This document shows positions 1-8,802 of a stretch of DNA of 21,035 bases, piece by piece. The stretch covers positions 1 through 21,035 of the forward strand of contig MGMW01000008.1 in the NCBI GenBank assembly GCA_001795035.1, in the 5' to 3' direction. Under the pieces are notes generated by a model. That model did not search any database and was not told the origin of the DNA. It saw nothing but the letters and a program-made list of their open reading frames with translations. The translations under genes were made by a program, and so were the position numbers. Each line of letters opens with the position of its first letter. Position 1 is the stretch's first letter. Origin of the DNA: Chloroflexi bacterium RBG_13_53_26 (GTDB lineage Bacteria; Chloroflexota; Dehalococcoidia; UBA2247; RBG-13-53-26).

Positions 1-1403
1 CCTTGACCTTCGCTGTAGGAGACAAGATGGCTAATCGCACGAGCAGCCCTGCTGATCGAGGGATAGACCAGGAATCCAGCTTCTAGGCATTGTCCCTGCA
101 CCTCACAAGCCATCTTCTCAGCTTCTAGCATACCCGCTGTGAACAGGACAATAGCCAATGGCTTGTCAGTATTCCGGCCCACACCAATGACAGCATCAAT
201 CTGATGCCTCAGAGCCCCAACCCCACGCCTAGCAGCTTGGACAGTAGCGAACATTACAAGAATCGCATCCACCCCGTCGTAGTCAGCAATGACCTTGGCA
301 GTTTTGCCAAACAAGTCTGGGTCCCAGTATACATCCGCCGAAGTATCCACAGGATTTAGCAGGCTGGTTCCAGCCAGCGGGGTGAATCTCCGCAAACTCT
401 GTCTGACATGTGAAGGGAAAGGAGGAACCATAAGTCCTGCGTATTCGCAGTCATCAGCCGCCTGGACACTCGCTCCCCCTCCTATTCCAATAATGCCTAT
501 CCTCCTTCCACCGGGGGGCTTCAAATATGAAAATGCCAGAACGACGTCTGCCATCTCTGCCAGGTTAGAAACCTGTATCGCTCTCCCCTGTCTGCAAAGG
601 ACATCCCACATTTCCCTGCTTCCTGCGAGAGAACTGGTGTGCGACATCACTGCTCTTGTCCCTGCTTCAGTCCTACCTCCCTTAAGAATGATTACTGGTT
701 TCCGCTGAGTTGTCTCCCTTAGCAACTGAAGAAATCTTTGTGGTTCCTTTGTCCCCTCGATATACCCAGCAATTACCTTGGTATCCTCATCATGAGCAAA
801 GTATCTCAAGAAATCCATCTCGTTCAGGTCAGCAGCGTTTCCATAGCTAACACCTTTGCTGAAGAAAATGCCGCGCTGCGCTCCTACAAGAATAAACTCC
901 CTGCTATTGCCCCCGCTTTGAAACATAAAGCCAACGTTACCAGTCTGTCGAGAACCGCCAGCCTCAAAAGTCACGCCTATACGAGGGTTGTGTATTCCGA
1001 GGCAGTTTGGGCCAATGAGACGCACTCCACCACGGTGAGCAATTTCAACTAGCTGGGCCTCTAACCCAAGACCATCCTCTTCGCCCGTCTCTCTAAAGCC
1101 CGCAGTGAAACAAGTGACCACCTTGACCTTTGCCGTTGCACAGTCATGCACTACCTTCGGCGTGAGCGGAGCTGGAACGGCACAGACTGCGTTATCCACT
1201 GGATCAGGGATGTCTAGAATACTGGGATAGGCCTTCAACCCCATAATCTCACTCACGTGCGGGTTGACGGGGTAGATTTTCCCTTGATAATTGCAATCCA
1301 GCAATGGTCGCAGGAAATTTCGATTGGTAAGGGAGTCATCATTGGAAGAAACACCTATGATAGCCACTGACTTCGGATAGAAGACAAAACCTATATCCGT
1401 CAT
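1..1403 (-). CDS. ADP-forming acyl-CoA synthetase (acetyl-CoA synthetase-like), 5' part only
   Basis: The reading frame is open from an ATG at 1403 to the left edge, giving at least 467 residues with the C-terminus missing. The N-terminus is a CoA-binding Rossmann domain (about residues 5-130, with KSVAIIGVSS near the start and LIGPNCLGI at 129-137). A succinyl-CoA-ligase-like flavodoxin domain follows (about 150-290). The sequence GRTEAGTRAVMSHTSSLAG carries His255 at the place of the phosphohistidine of ADP-forming acetyl-CoA synthetases, and a second ligase domain begins near 300 (GIIGIGGGAS). The family converts acyl-CoA, ADP and Pi to acid, CoA and ATP. Whether an ATP-grasp beta part is fused cannot be seen here. 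It starts 10 nt after the yjbQ stop on the same strand, so it is probably the distal gene of the pyr transcript. No strong Shine-Dalgarno is present (GGGAGAG lies 13 nt upstream). Substrate is unknown. Confidence 0.9.
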   Translation of the reverse strand, partial: MTDIGFVFYPKSVAIIGVSSNDDSLTNRNFLRPLLDCNYQGKIYPVNPHVSEIMGLKAYPSILDIPDPVDNAVCAVPAPLTPKVVHDCATAKVKVVTCFTAGFRETGEEDGLGLEAQLVEIAHRGGVRLIGPNCLGIHNPRIGVTFEAGGSRQTGNVGFMFQSGGNSREFILVGAQRGIFFSKGVSYGNAADLNEMDFLRYFAHDEDTKVIAGYIEGTKEPQRFLQLLRETTQRKPVIILKGGRTEAGTRAVMSHTSSLAGSREMWDVLCRQGRAIQVSNLAEMADVVLAFSYLKPPGGRRIGIIGIGGGASVQAADDCEYAGLMVPPFPSHVRQSLRRFTPLAGTSLLNPVDTSADVYWDPDLFGKTAKVIADYDGVDAILVMFATVQAARRGVGALRHQIDAVIGVGRNTDKPLAIVLFTAGMLEAEKMACEVQGQCLEAGFLVYPSISRAARAISHLVSYSEGQ

Positions 1404-1413
1404 TCGTTGGTCT

Positions 1414-1830
1414 TCACTCTCCCATGATTTGAACGACTATCTCTCTTGAACGCGGACGGTTATCAAAATCGACACAAACGATTTGCTGCCAAGTTCCCAA
1501 TAGCATCCTCTTATTCACAAAGGGGACCGTTAGCGACGGACTGAGGAGGGAAGCTCGCACATGCGAATGACCATTGCCGTCACCCCAAGCTCGGTTGTGT
1601 CGGTAGTCCATGTTAGCTGGAATCAGTCTATCCCACGCAGTCTTGAAGTCAGCCAACAATCCCGATTCATATTCAATCGTAGTAATACCTGCCGTCGACC
1701 CGACAGCAAACACGGTTGCGATCCCGCTCTCAACACTTGAGTTGTCAATCTCCCTCGCCACCTCTCCGGTTATATCTATTACCTCCGAATTTCCATTTGT
1801 CTTGATTCCTATTCGTTTGCTTTCCACCAC
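1414..1830 (-). CDS. yjbQ: YjbQ family protein (UPF0047, secondary thiamine-phosphate synthase type)
   Basis: The product is 138 residues, the usual length of YjbQ proteins. Visible hallmarks are the GDGNGHSHVRASLLSPS segment with its conserved histidines and the tail LLGTWQQIVCVDFDNRPR. Members of this family have been reported to supply weak thiamine-phosphate synthase activity when overexpressed, but their normal role is unsettled. The GTG start at 1830 follows a very strong Shine-Dalgarno whose first bases overlap the pyrK stop codon. It is followed 10 nt later by the acyl-CoA synthetase. It sits within the pyr transcription unit with no obvious metabolic link to pyrimidines. Confidence 0.92.
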   Translation of the reverse strand: MVESKRIGIKTNGNSEVIDITGEVAREIDNSSVESGIATVFAVGSTAGITTIEYESGLLADFKTAWDRLIPANMDYRHNRAWGDGNGHSHVRASLLSPSLTVPFVNKRMLLGTWQQIVCVDFDNRPRSREIVVQIMGE

Positions 1831-1832
1831 CC

Positions 1833-1847
1833 GGAATCACCTCCTTT
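1833..1847 (-). promoter_or_regulatory. Extended Shine-Dalgarno of yjbQ
   Basis: The sequence AAAGGAGGTGATTCC is complementary to nearly the whole 3' end of bacterial 16S rRNA, with one extra base. It overlaps the TAA stop of pyrK (1846-1848) and lies 9 nt (from AGGAGG) before the GTG at 1830, which fixes that start and suggests reinitiation after pyrK. Confidence 0.85.
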
Positions 1848-2616
1848 ACCAGACAACCTCATCAAGCTCAAACACAGGCCCATCCCGACACACCTGTTGC
1901 AGACCCTTCCGTGTCTTTATGGTGCAGCCATAACAAGCTCCCACCCCACACCCCATCACAACCTCCAAAGAAATCTGAACACGCCCCCTCTTCAAGCCAC
2001 CATCACATGCCATCGACCGATACATCGAAATCGGTCCACAAGCAAAGACTTGGTCAGCTTGGTCAGCACATTCGGCAATAAGACCAGTCACCACCCCCTT
2101 GACTCCTGCAGAGCCATCCTCAGTGGTTGTGAAACACGTGATTCTTGATGAGAGCGACGACAAGGGATAAAGCAGAGAGACATTCCGGGTGCCCATGAGG
2201 AGCACTACTGAACACCCCTCATCTAGTCCCTTTGTAGCCAAGAAAAGCAACGGCGCCAAACCAAGACCCCCAGCCACCAGAAGAAGCCTATGAGAATCTG
2301 GCTCGATTGTAAAACCATTACCCAAAGGTCCCACAAGATCAAGGCAATCCCCCTGCTGACGCCGAGAAAGCAGAACGGTACCTCGGCCGACCACACTGAA
2401 AAGCAGAGCAATCCGTCCTGCCGCGGTGACCTGATGGATGCTCAGAGGACGGCGCAACAACGGATCATGGTTATTTCCACAGCGCACCATAACAAATTGT
2501 CCCGGCCGTGCATCAGCAGCAATTTCAGGGGCTTCCAGCCAAACCAGATGGGTTTGAGGCATGATTTCCTCGTTGGATATTATGTGAGCTGCCGCCTGTT
2601 TCATCTCCTCAACCAT
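1846..2616 (-). CDS. pyrK: Dihydroorotate dehydrogenase electron transfer subunit (PyrK)
   Basis: This is an FAD/NAD/[2Fe-2S] reductase subunit that passes electrons between the catalytic dihydroorotate dehydrogenase (PyrD, type 1B) and NAD. Numbered from the ATG at 2616, the 256-residue product shows the flavin-binding RPLS motif at 56-59, the pyridine-nucleotide motif GGLGLAPL at 116-123, and the cluster ligands C223-x4-C228-x2-C231-x11-C243 near the C-terminus, as in PyrK. The start is uncertain: an in-frame TTG at 2649 and an ATG at 2604 are possible, and the two ATGs have GA-rich sequence directly abutting them rather than well spaced. The gene follows carB in the pyr operon. No pyrD lies in the window, so the catalytic partner must be elsewhere or further left. 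Confidence 0.93.
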   Translation of the reverse strand: MVEEMKQAAAHIISNEEIMPQTHLVWLEAPEIAADARPGQFVMVRCGNNHDPLLRRPLSIHQVTAAGRIALLFSVVGRGTVLLSRRQQGDCLDLVGPLGNGFTIEPDSHRLLLVAGGLGLAPLLFLATKGLDEGCSVVLLMGTRNVSLLYPLSSLSSRITCFTTTEDGSAGVKGVVTGLIAECADQADQVFACGPISMYRSMACDGGLKRGRVQISLEVVMGCGVGACYGCTIKTRKGLQQVCRDGPVFELDEVVW

Positions 2617-2675
2617 TCCCTCAAGAGCCAAACACTGGAAAAAACCCAATGCTCATTTCAAAAACCCGCCGCCAA

Positions 2676-5600
2676 CTATAAGATTTCTTGCTGGTACTCC
2701 TGAAGAGATTTGGGCAGGATCTGATGTTTCTTTATGGCCTCTATGCCTTCAGCACTGGCCTGTGCCGCTGCTATCGAAGTTATGTAGGGGACTTTGTACT
2801 GAGTCGCCGTCTTGCGGATGTAGCTATCATCATATTTGCTGCTCTGACCAGCTGGCGTATTGATCACCAGTTGAATATCCTTGTTCTTGATCGCATCGGC
2901 GATGTTCGGCCTGCCTTCATGGAGTTTCTTTATTCGAGTATTCGATATGCCATGCTCTGTCAGCAGAGCACTCGTTCCCTCCGTAGCATAGATTTGAAAT
3001 CCCAGTTCCTGGATTTTCCGGGCTATCGGGGGTAACTCTGGCTTATCATTATCGGCTACAGTCAAAAGCACGTTCCCCTCAACAGGCAGCCTCGCCCCTG
3101 CAGCCTCCGCAGCCTTGTAGAAAGCCAGGCCAAATGTGTCAGCGATCCCCATGACTTCTCCAGTGGATTTCATCTCCGGACCAAGCACAGGGTCAACCTC
3201 AGGGAACATGTTAAAGGGGAAGACTGCCTCCTTCACTCCAATGTAGGGAAGACCGCGTTTTCTCAGTTCAGGGAAATCCTTCAGTTTCTTGCCCAACACC
3301 AGCCTGGTGGCAATAGGCGCCATGGGGATTCCTGTCAGCTTGGACACGAAAGGAACAGTGCGTGAAGCCCTCGGATTGGCTTCCAGAATGTATACCTTGT
3401 CACGGCAAATGGCATATTGAATGTTGACAAGTCCAACGGCTTTCAAATCCCTGGCTATTCTCGCCGTGTACTCCTCAATTGTGTTCAGGTGCTCTTCCTT
3501 GATTGTCCGAGGCGGAATGACACAGGCTGCGTCTCCCGAATGAACACCGGCCAGCTCAATGTGCTCCATGACAGCAGCAACGAACGTATCATCCCCATCG
3601 CAGAGAGCATCTACCTCGGTCTCGATGGCATGCTCCAAGAACCTGTCAATGAGCATCGGATATTCAGGACTTACCTGAATGGCTTCCTCACCGTGCCTTA
3701 CTAGCTCAGCTTCATCCCAGATCACTTTCATCCCCCGACCGCCAAGAACAAACGAGGGCCGCACCATAAGAGGATAGCCAATCCTGTTCGCGATCTCTAT
3801 GGCTTCCTCCATTGAACGAGCGGTGCCGCTCTCCGGTTGAGGGATGTTGAGAGCAATCATCCTTTCCCTGAAACATTCCCTGTCCTCGGCAAGCCCGATA
3901 CTCTCAGGAGTGGTCCCCAGAATATTCACACCACAGTCCTTCAGCTCCTGGGCGATATTAAGTGGAGTCTGTCCGCCGAACTGCACTATGGCACCCATGG
4001 GATTCTCCTTATCATAGATGTTCAGTACATCTTCGACTGTCAATGGTTCAAAATAGAGCTTGTCAGAGGTATCATAGTCAGTCGATACTGTCTCAGGATT
4101 ACAGTTGACCATGATCGACTCATATCCTTCATCCCGCAAGGCAAAGGCAGCATGAACACACGTGTAATCAAACTCTATTCCCTGGCCGATTCTGTTGGGT
4201 CCACCACCCAGGATCATCACTTTTTTGTTCGGAGATACCGGGACTTTGTCCTCCTGTCCAACATACGTTGAGTAGTAATATGCCGCGTTCTTCACACCGC
4301 TGACCGGGACAGCATCAAACCGTGCGATTTTCCCAATGGCAATCCTCCGCTGTCTAACCTCTTTCTCGCTTACATCGAACAGCCCTGCCAGGTACAGATC
4401 CGAGAAACCCCACTCCTTCGCCCACTCCAGCTTAGCATCCGGCAAATCCTTCCACTTATGCTTAACCAGCTCATCTTCGAACTCAGCCAACTCCTTCATC
4501 TGGTTGATGAACCATCGGCCGATGTAGGTCAATTTGTGGAGTTCTTCTACCGACACACCCTTCTTCAGGGCCTCATACATCAGAAATACCCGCTCGCTTG
4601 AAGGCACCGCTAGCTTTTCTCTTAACCTGTCAAGCGAAAGCTTCTTGAAATCCTTGGCACCACCCAGACCGTATCTCTTGATTTCCAAAGAACGTATGGA
4701 CTTCTGCAATGCCTCTTTGAATGTCTTCCCAATGCTCATCACCTCCCCAACAGCCTTCATCTGGGTACCCAGGACATCCTTGGCTTGGGGGAATTTCTCA
4801 AAGGCCCAGCGGGCGAACTTGGATACTACGTAGTCGCCATAGGGCTCATATTTCTCCAGCGTCTCTTTTCTCCAGTAGGGAATCTCGTCCATGGTTATAC
4901 CAACTGCCAGCTTAGTAGAGACCCGGGCTATGGGGAAGCCGGTTGCCTTGGATGCCAAGGCAGATGAACGAGATGTACGTGGATTGATCTCTATCACCAC
5001 CAGCCTATCGTCCTCAAGATTATGAGCAAACTGAATGTTCGTTCCTCCCACAACCCCTATGGCATCCACAATTCTGTAGGAAAGATACTGCATCCGCTTC
5101 TGTAGTTCTTCAGGGATCGTAAGCATAGGAGCAACACAGAAGCTATCACCAGTATGCACACCCATGGCATCAATGTTCTCAATGAAACACACTGTAATCT
5201 TCTGATTCTTCTGGTCTCTCACCACCTCCAGCTCAAGCTCTTCCCATCCAAAAACGGATTCCTCCACCAGGACCTGGTTGACGAGGCTGGCCGCTAGTCC
5301 CCTGCTTACAATAGTCCTCAGTTCTTCGACATTGTAGGCAATTCCCCCACCCGTTCCACCCAGCGTATATGCTGGCCGTAACACAACAGGATATCCGAGC
5401 CTCGCTGCTATTCGCTCGGCCTCCTCGACCGAATGGCACGGATCAGACGCAGGCACTGGGATACCCAGTTGCGCCATTGTTTCCTTGAAGACAATGCGGT
5501 CTTCACCTCGCTCTATAGCATCGATCTTGACCCCGATGACCTCGACTCCATACTTCTCTAGTGCCCCGAGCCTCTGGAGGCTGGCAGCAAGATTCAGGCC

Positions 5601-5882
5601 AGTTTGTCCACCCAGGTTGGGGAGGAGTGCATTCGGTCTTTCCCTCTCAATGATCTTTGTCAGGCTTTCGGGCGTGAGCGGCTCAATATAGGTCCTGTCA
5701 GCCATGCCCGGATCAGTCATGATGGTAGCCGGATTGGAGTTGACCAAGACTATCTCATAACCCTCTTCTCTCAAGGCCTTGCAGGCCTGCGTTCCTGAGT
5801 AGTCGAACTCACAGGCCTGTCCGATGATTATTGGACCTGAACCGATAATGAGAACCTTTCTAATGTCCTTACGACGCGGCAC
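2676..5882 (-). CDS. carB: Carbamoyl-phosphate synthase large subunit
   Basis: CarB makes carbamoyl phosphate from bicarbonate, ammonia and two ATP, normally with ammonia delivered from the CarA glutaminase. The product of about 1068 residues is full length for the family. It begins with KVLIIGSGPIIIGQACEFDY, has a first ATP-grasp half, an oligomerisation region, a second synthetase half opening with KVMILGGGPNRIGQGIEFDY, and a C-terminal MGS-like allosteric domain (about the last 130 residues, with HEGRPNIADAIKNKDIQLV). I prefer the GTG at 5882, which lies 5 nt after AAGGAGG; the TTG at 5885 is in frame but only 2 nt from it. The gene is preceded by a 124-nt non-coding gap after pyrC, where carA is found in many related operons. 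No carA is present. Confidence 0.97.
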   Translation of the reverse strand: MPRRKDIRKVLIIGSGPIIIGQACEFDYSGTQACKALREEGYEIVLVNSNPATIMTDPGMADRTYIEPLTPESLTKIIERERPNALLPNLGGQTGLNLAASLQRLGALEKYGVEVIGVKIDAIERGEDRIVFKETMAQLGIPVPASDPCHSVEEAERIAARLGYPVVLRPAYTLGGTGGGIAYNVEELRTIVSRGLAASLVNQVLVEESVFGWEELELEVVRDQKNQKITVCFIENIDAMGVHTGDSFCVAPMLTIPEELQKRMQYLSYRIVDAIGVVGGTNIQFAHNLEDDRLVVIEINPRTSRSSALASKATGFPIARVSTKLAVGITMDEIPYWRKETLEKYEPYGDYVVSKFARWAFEKFPQAKDVLGTQMKAVGEVMSIGKTFKEALQKSIRSLEIKRYGLGGAKDFKKLSLDRLREKLAVPSSERVFLMYEALKKGVSVEELHKLTYIGRWFINQMKELAEFEDELVKHKWKDLPDAKLEWAKEWGFSDLYLAGLFDVSEKEVRQRRIAIGKIARFDAVPVSGVKNAAYYYSTYVGQEDKVPVSPNKKVMILGGGPNRIGQGIEFDYTCVHAAFALRDEGYESIMVNCNPETVSTDYDTSDKLYFEPLTVEDVLNIYDKENPMGAIVQFGGQTPLNIAQELKDCGVNILGTTPESIGLAEDRECFRERMIALNIPQPESGTARSMEEAIEIANRIGYPLMVRPSFVLGGRGMKVIWDEAELVRHGEEAIQVSPEYPMLIDRFLEHAIETEVDALCDGDDTFVAAVMEHIELAGVHSGDAACVIPPRTIKEEHLNTIEEYTARIARDLKAVGLVNIQYAICRDKVYILEANPRASRTVPFVSKLTGIPMAPIATRLVLGKKLKDFPELRKRGLPYIGVKEAVFPFNMFPEVDPVLGPEMKSTGEVMGIADTFGLAFYKAAEAAGARLPVEGNVLLTVADNDKPELPPIARKIQELGFQIYATEGTSALLTEHGISNTRIKKLHEGRPNIADAIKNKDIQLVINTPAGQSSKYDDSYIRKTATQYKVPYITSIAAAQASAEGIEAIKKHQILPKSLQEYQQEIL

Positions 5883-6009
5883 CAATACCTCCTTACTTAC
5901 CTAGCGAAAACACCACTCACCAACATCGACTGAACCATCCCAGAGCGAAAGAGTTGCTTCTTGTCCTTCCTCCAGACCACTCACCTGCCAAGTCCGATAG
6001 ACTTTAGCA
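5883..6009 (-). other. pyrC-carB spacer, no carA
   Basis: This short spacer holds the carB Shine-Dalgarno at its 3' end and two direct copies of GGTGAGTGGT (minus-strand sense), at 5912-5921 and 5976-5985. I translated it in the minus-strand frames and found no CarA-like sequence, glutaminase motif or obvious hairpin. Stop codons interrupt all three frames. Confidence 0.6.
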
Positions 6010-7371
6010 CTAGTTCCTTCTCACCTCCATTCTGACACTATTGTCCTTGTAGACTACCCCTCCATCCACGACTGTTGCCACCGCCTTTCCCTTCAGGAGA
6101 TACCCACTCCAAGGGTTGTTCTTCCCTTTGGAGGCAAAGAGATAGGGATCAACCTTCCATTCCAGATCTGGATCGAAGACGGTCACATCGCCAGGAGCCC
6201 CTATTCGGAGCATCCCGAGACCGCCAGGGAAAGGCTGCTTGGAGACAACTGTGGAGCTGCCCTTACTCTGCAGAACTCCTGCTGGTCCAACAGTGAGCCT
6301 GGCGACAAGAGTCACCAGGTCGAGTTTCCCCTCATGCACCAAGGTGAGCAGGACAGCCAGGGCCGTCTCCAGACCGCTGATGCCGAAGGCCGCTGATTTG
6401 AAATCACTGGTCTTGTCCTGAGCAGTATGGGGAGCGTGGTCAGTAGCAATAGCGTCTATTACACCCTCTTCCAACCCGCGAATCAGCTCTTCCACATCCT
6501 TCCTGGTCCGCAGCGGAGGATTCACCTTGAAATTAGCATCACATCCAGCGACTCTTTCCTCAGTCAGTGTTAGATGGTGCGGAGTCGCTTCAGCCGTAAC
6601 ATTAACGTTGTCCTGCTTAGCACGTCGGACAAGGTCGACAGATCTGGCAGTGCTTACATGTGCGATGTGTATTCTGGCACCAGTGATTCGGGCAAGTTCG
6701 ATGTCTCTGGCCACCAGAGAATCTTCTGCTGCTGCAGGCATCCCCTTCAATCTCAATCGGGCAGACACAAAGCCATCGTTCATTACACCACCAGCAGTAA
6801 GAGAGGTGTCTTCGCAATGATCTATGATTGGCAAATCCAGACGGCGGCCACATTCCAAAGCTCTCTGCATGAGCAGCGAACTTGGCACCGGTTTGCCATC
6901 GTCGCTGAAAGCAACCACGCCTGCCGCAGCTAAACCATTCATATCCGTCAACTCTTCGCACTGCTGCCCCCTGCTGATACATCCAATGGTGAAGACCCTC
7001 ACTCTGCCCTCAGAGTCTGCTTTGGCTTTGACAAACTCAACCATCGCTGGGGTATCTATAGGTGGCTGGGTATTGGGCATGCAGCAGACAGTGGCAAAAC
7101 CCCCTCGTGCAGCCGCCTCTGTCCCACTGGCTACAGTTTCCTTCTCCTCAAATCCTGGATCACGAAGATGGCAATGGATATCTACGAAACCAGGGGCAAC
7201 AACCATCCCTCTGGCAGCAAGGACATTGCGGCTCTGCTTCAGAGGAGCACAGCCGCTCTTACCGAGCCAGGCAACCACACCATCCACTATGAGCAAATCG
7301 CCAATCATATCTATACCATCGCCAGGGTCAATGATGCGCCCGCCACAAATGAGCACAGAATCCTTCCTCAT
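6010..7371 (-). CDS. pyrC: Dihydroorotase (type I)
   Basis: Dihydroorotase closes N-carbamoyl-aspartate to dihydroorotate, the third step of UMP synthesis. The 453-residue amidohydrolase has the metal-binding motif DIHCHLRDPG (His66, His68), the following CMPNT, a histidine in IIDHCED, a histidine in IHIAHVSTARS, and the late IATDHAPHT motif. These mark the longer type I class rather than the shorter E. coli PyrC class. The ATG at 7371 has AAGG about 6 nt upstream. It starts 30 nt after the pyrB stop, so it is in the same operon, and the 124-nt carB spacer follows. Confidence 0.96.
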   Translation of the reverse strand: MRKDSVLICGGRIIDPGDGIDMIGDLLIVDGVVAWLGKSGCAPLKQSRNVLAARGMVVAPGFVDIHCHLRDPGFEEKETVASGTEAAARGGFATVCCMPNTQPPIDTPAMVEFVKAKADSEGRVRVFTIGCISRGQQCEELTDMNGLAAAGVVAFSDDGKPVPSSLLMQRALECGRRLDLPIIDHCEDTSLTAGGVMNDGFVSARLRLKGMPAAAEDSLVARDIELARITGARIHIAHVSTARSVDLVRRAKQDNVNVTAEATPHHLTLTEERVAGCDANFKVNPPLRTRKDVEELIRGLEEGVIDAIATDHAPHTAQDKTSDFKSAAFGISGLETALAVLLTLVHEGKLDLVTLVARLTVGPAGVLQSKGSSTVVSKQPFPGGLGMLRIGAPGDVTVFDPDLEWKVDPYLFASKGKNNPWSGYLLKGKAVATVVDGGVVYKDNSVRMEVRRN

Positions 7372-7401
7372 CCGCTACCTTCAATCAACGATGATCTCCA
7401 A

Positions 7402-8802
7402 CTAGCCGTGTATGTTCTTGCCAGGCTTGAAACCTCGTGACCTTGCTTCACTCTCTGAATCGAAAACAATCAGGTTCTCCAACCTTATCTTGCGACCCCA
7501 GTGGCTGTCTGCACTATGATACCTCTTGCTCTCCAGAGTACCCTCATGCCACTCTGAACTGGCAACATACTTCGGAAAGATCTCATGTTCACAGTAGACA
7601 CACATCAAGGTCAACGGCTGGCGACTCGCAATCCTGAACTCAGCCTTGATGTACTTTTCCTCATTAACTGACACACAGCTTCGATTCTGGCATCTGATAC
7701 CAAATCCACGGTCATAGACTGGGTAACCGGCCTTCCGTCTTGAGATTGGTTCCTTCACCTCAGGGATATCAACCTTCCTCGCTCCCAGCAGCAGACTTAT
7801 GAGAGCCATCCTGACCGGTACTCCTCGAGCCGCCTGTTTGAAATACATACTACGAGGGTCAGCATCAAGCTCATGAGCAAGCTCATCAATGCGAGGCAAG
7901 GGATGCATGACAAGCGTCTGCTTGAAGGTCTTTTCTTTGAGCAGTTTCTTATCCACCACCGGGTATGCCTTCTTTATGTCATCTCCCCCGTTGGCTTGAG
8001 CATGCCTTTCTTTCTGGAATCGAGTGACGTAGATAGCATCAACTCCCTTTTCCAGTTCGACCTGAATGCTGATATCAGGCATCATAGCCAACTGATGAGG
8101 AGTGCTCGGCGTCACATAAATAGCATCCAATGAGAACACCCCTCCCTTCCCCGTCTGATCCACAGCTTCACACTTCCTTAGTTCTCCTCCATAATCCATG
8201 GTCAGCTTTCGGACAACATGCTCAGGCATCTCAAGCCCCGGAGCAGGTCGAAAGAGGATAGAGGCACCAAACCTCGCCAGAGCACAAGCCAAAGAGTGCA
8301 GAGTCCGCCCATATTTCAGGTCACCCCAAAGGGCAATCTTCAGCCCTTTGATGGTCCCTCTTTCCTTCCTTATGGTATAGAGATCTAGTAGTGTCTGTGT
8401 TGGATGTTCATGCCCACCATCGCCAGCATTTATCACGGGCACCCCTGCATAGTCCGCAACCACCTTGGCTGCCCCCTCCCAGGGATGCCTGATTACAATG
8501 ATATCGGCATAACTTCCCACCACCCTAGCCATATCTGCGATACTTTCACCCTTAGCCAGGGAAGTTGCACTTATGTCAACAGCCGTTATGACACGGCCTC
8601 CGAGTCTAAGCATTGCAGCCTCAAAGGACAAGCGAGTTCTGGTACTTGGTTCGAAGAAGAGGCTTGCCATGATCTTCCCCTGGCACACGCCAGATTGCCC
8701 GGTCATCGATTCAGACATCTCGTCGGCTAGAGAAAACACTCCTTCGATCTCCTCATTTGACAGATCATCCATAGTCACCAGGCTTCTGCCTTCCAGACTC
8801 AT
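7402..8802 (-). CDS. pyrB: Aspartate carbamoyltransferase with C-terminal PyrI-like zinc domain
   Basis: ATCase joins carbamoyl phosphate and aspartate, the committed step of the pathway. Residues 1-340 form the catalytic chain: FEPSTRTR at 50-57, Lys84 in SLAKGES, RHP at 105-107, HEHPTQTLLDL at 131-141, and HPLPR at 300-304. The rest (341-466) is unusual. C371-x4-C376 and C401-x2-C404, 24 residues apart, match the zinc site of the E. coli regulatory chain PyrI, but the nucleotide-binding allosteric domain of PyrI is not visible. The last 39 residues look like a further zinc module lacking its cysteines. An insertion near 212-254 carries a second copy of DAIYVT. The ATG at 8802 follows GGGAGG by 6 nt and overlaps the pyrR stop as ATGA, which predicts translational coupling. 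Plain PyrB chains are about 300-330 residues. Confidence 0.95.
   Translation of the reverse strand: MSLEGRSLVTMDDLSNEEIEGVFSLADEMSESMTGQSGVCQGKIMASLFFEPSTRTRLSFEAAMLRLGGRVITAVDISATSLAKGESIADMARVVGSYADIIVIRHPWEGAAKVVADYAGVPVINAGDGGHEHPTQTLLDLYTIRKERGTIKGLKIALWGDLKYGRTLHSLACALARFGASILFRPAPGLEMPEHVVRKLTMDYGGELRKCEAVDQTGKGGVFSLDAIYVTPSTPHQLAMMPDISIQVELEKGVDAIYVTRFQKERHAQANGGDDIKKAYPVVDKKLLKEKTFKQTLVMHPLPRIDELAHELDADPRSMYFKQAARGVPVRMALISLLLGARKVDIPEVKEPISRRKAGYPVYDRGFGIRCQNRSCVSVNEEKYIKAEFRIASRQPLTLMCVYCEHEIFPKYVASSEWHEGTLESKRYHSADSHWGRKIRLENLIVFDSESEARSRGFKPGKNIHG

Noticed and set aside
2223..2411. Alternative-frame open frames inside pyrK and other genes
   Set aside because: They run opposite or out of frame with clearly conserved proteins and show no motifs of their own.
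5886..6009. Possible carA remnant in the pyrC-carB spacer
   Set aside because: Translation of the minus-strand frames shows no CarA-like residues and too little length for a decayed gene.
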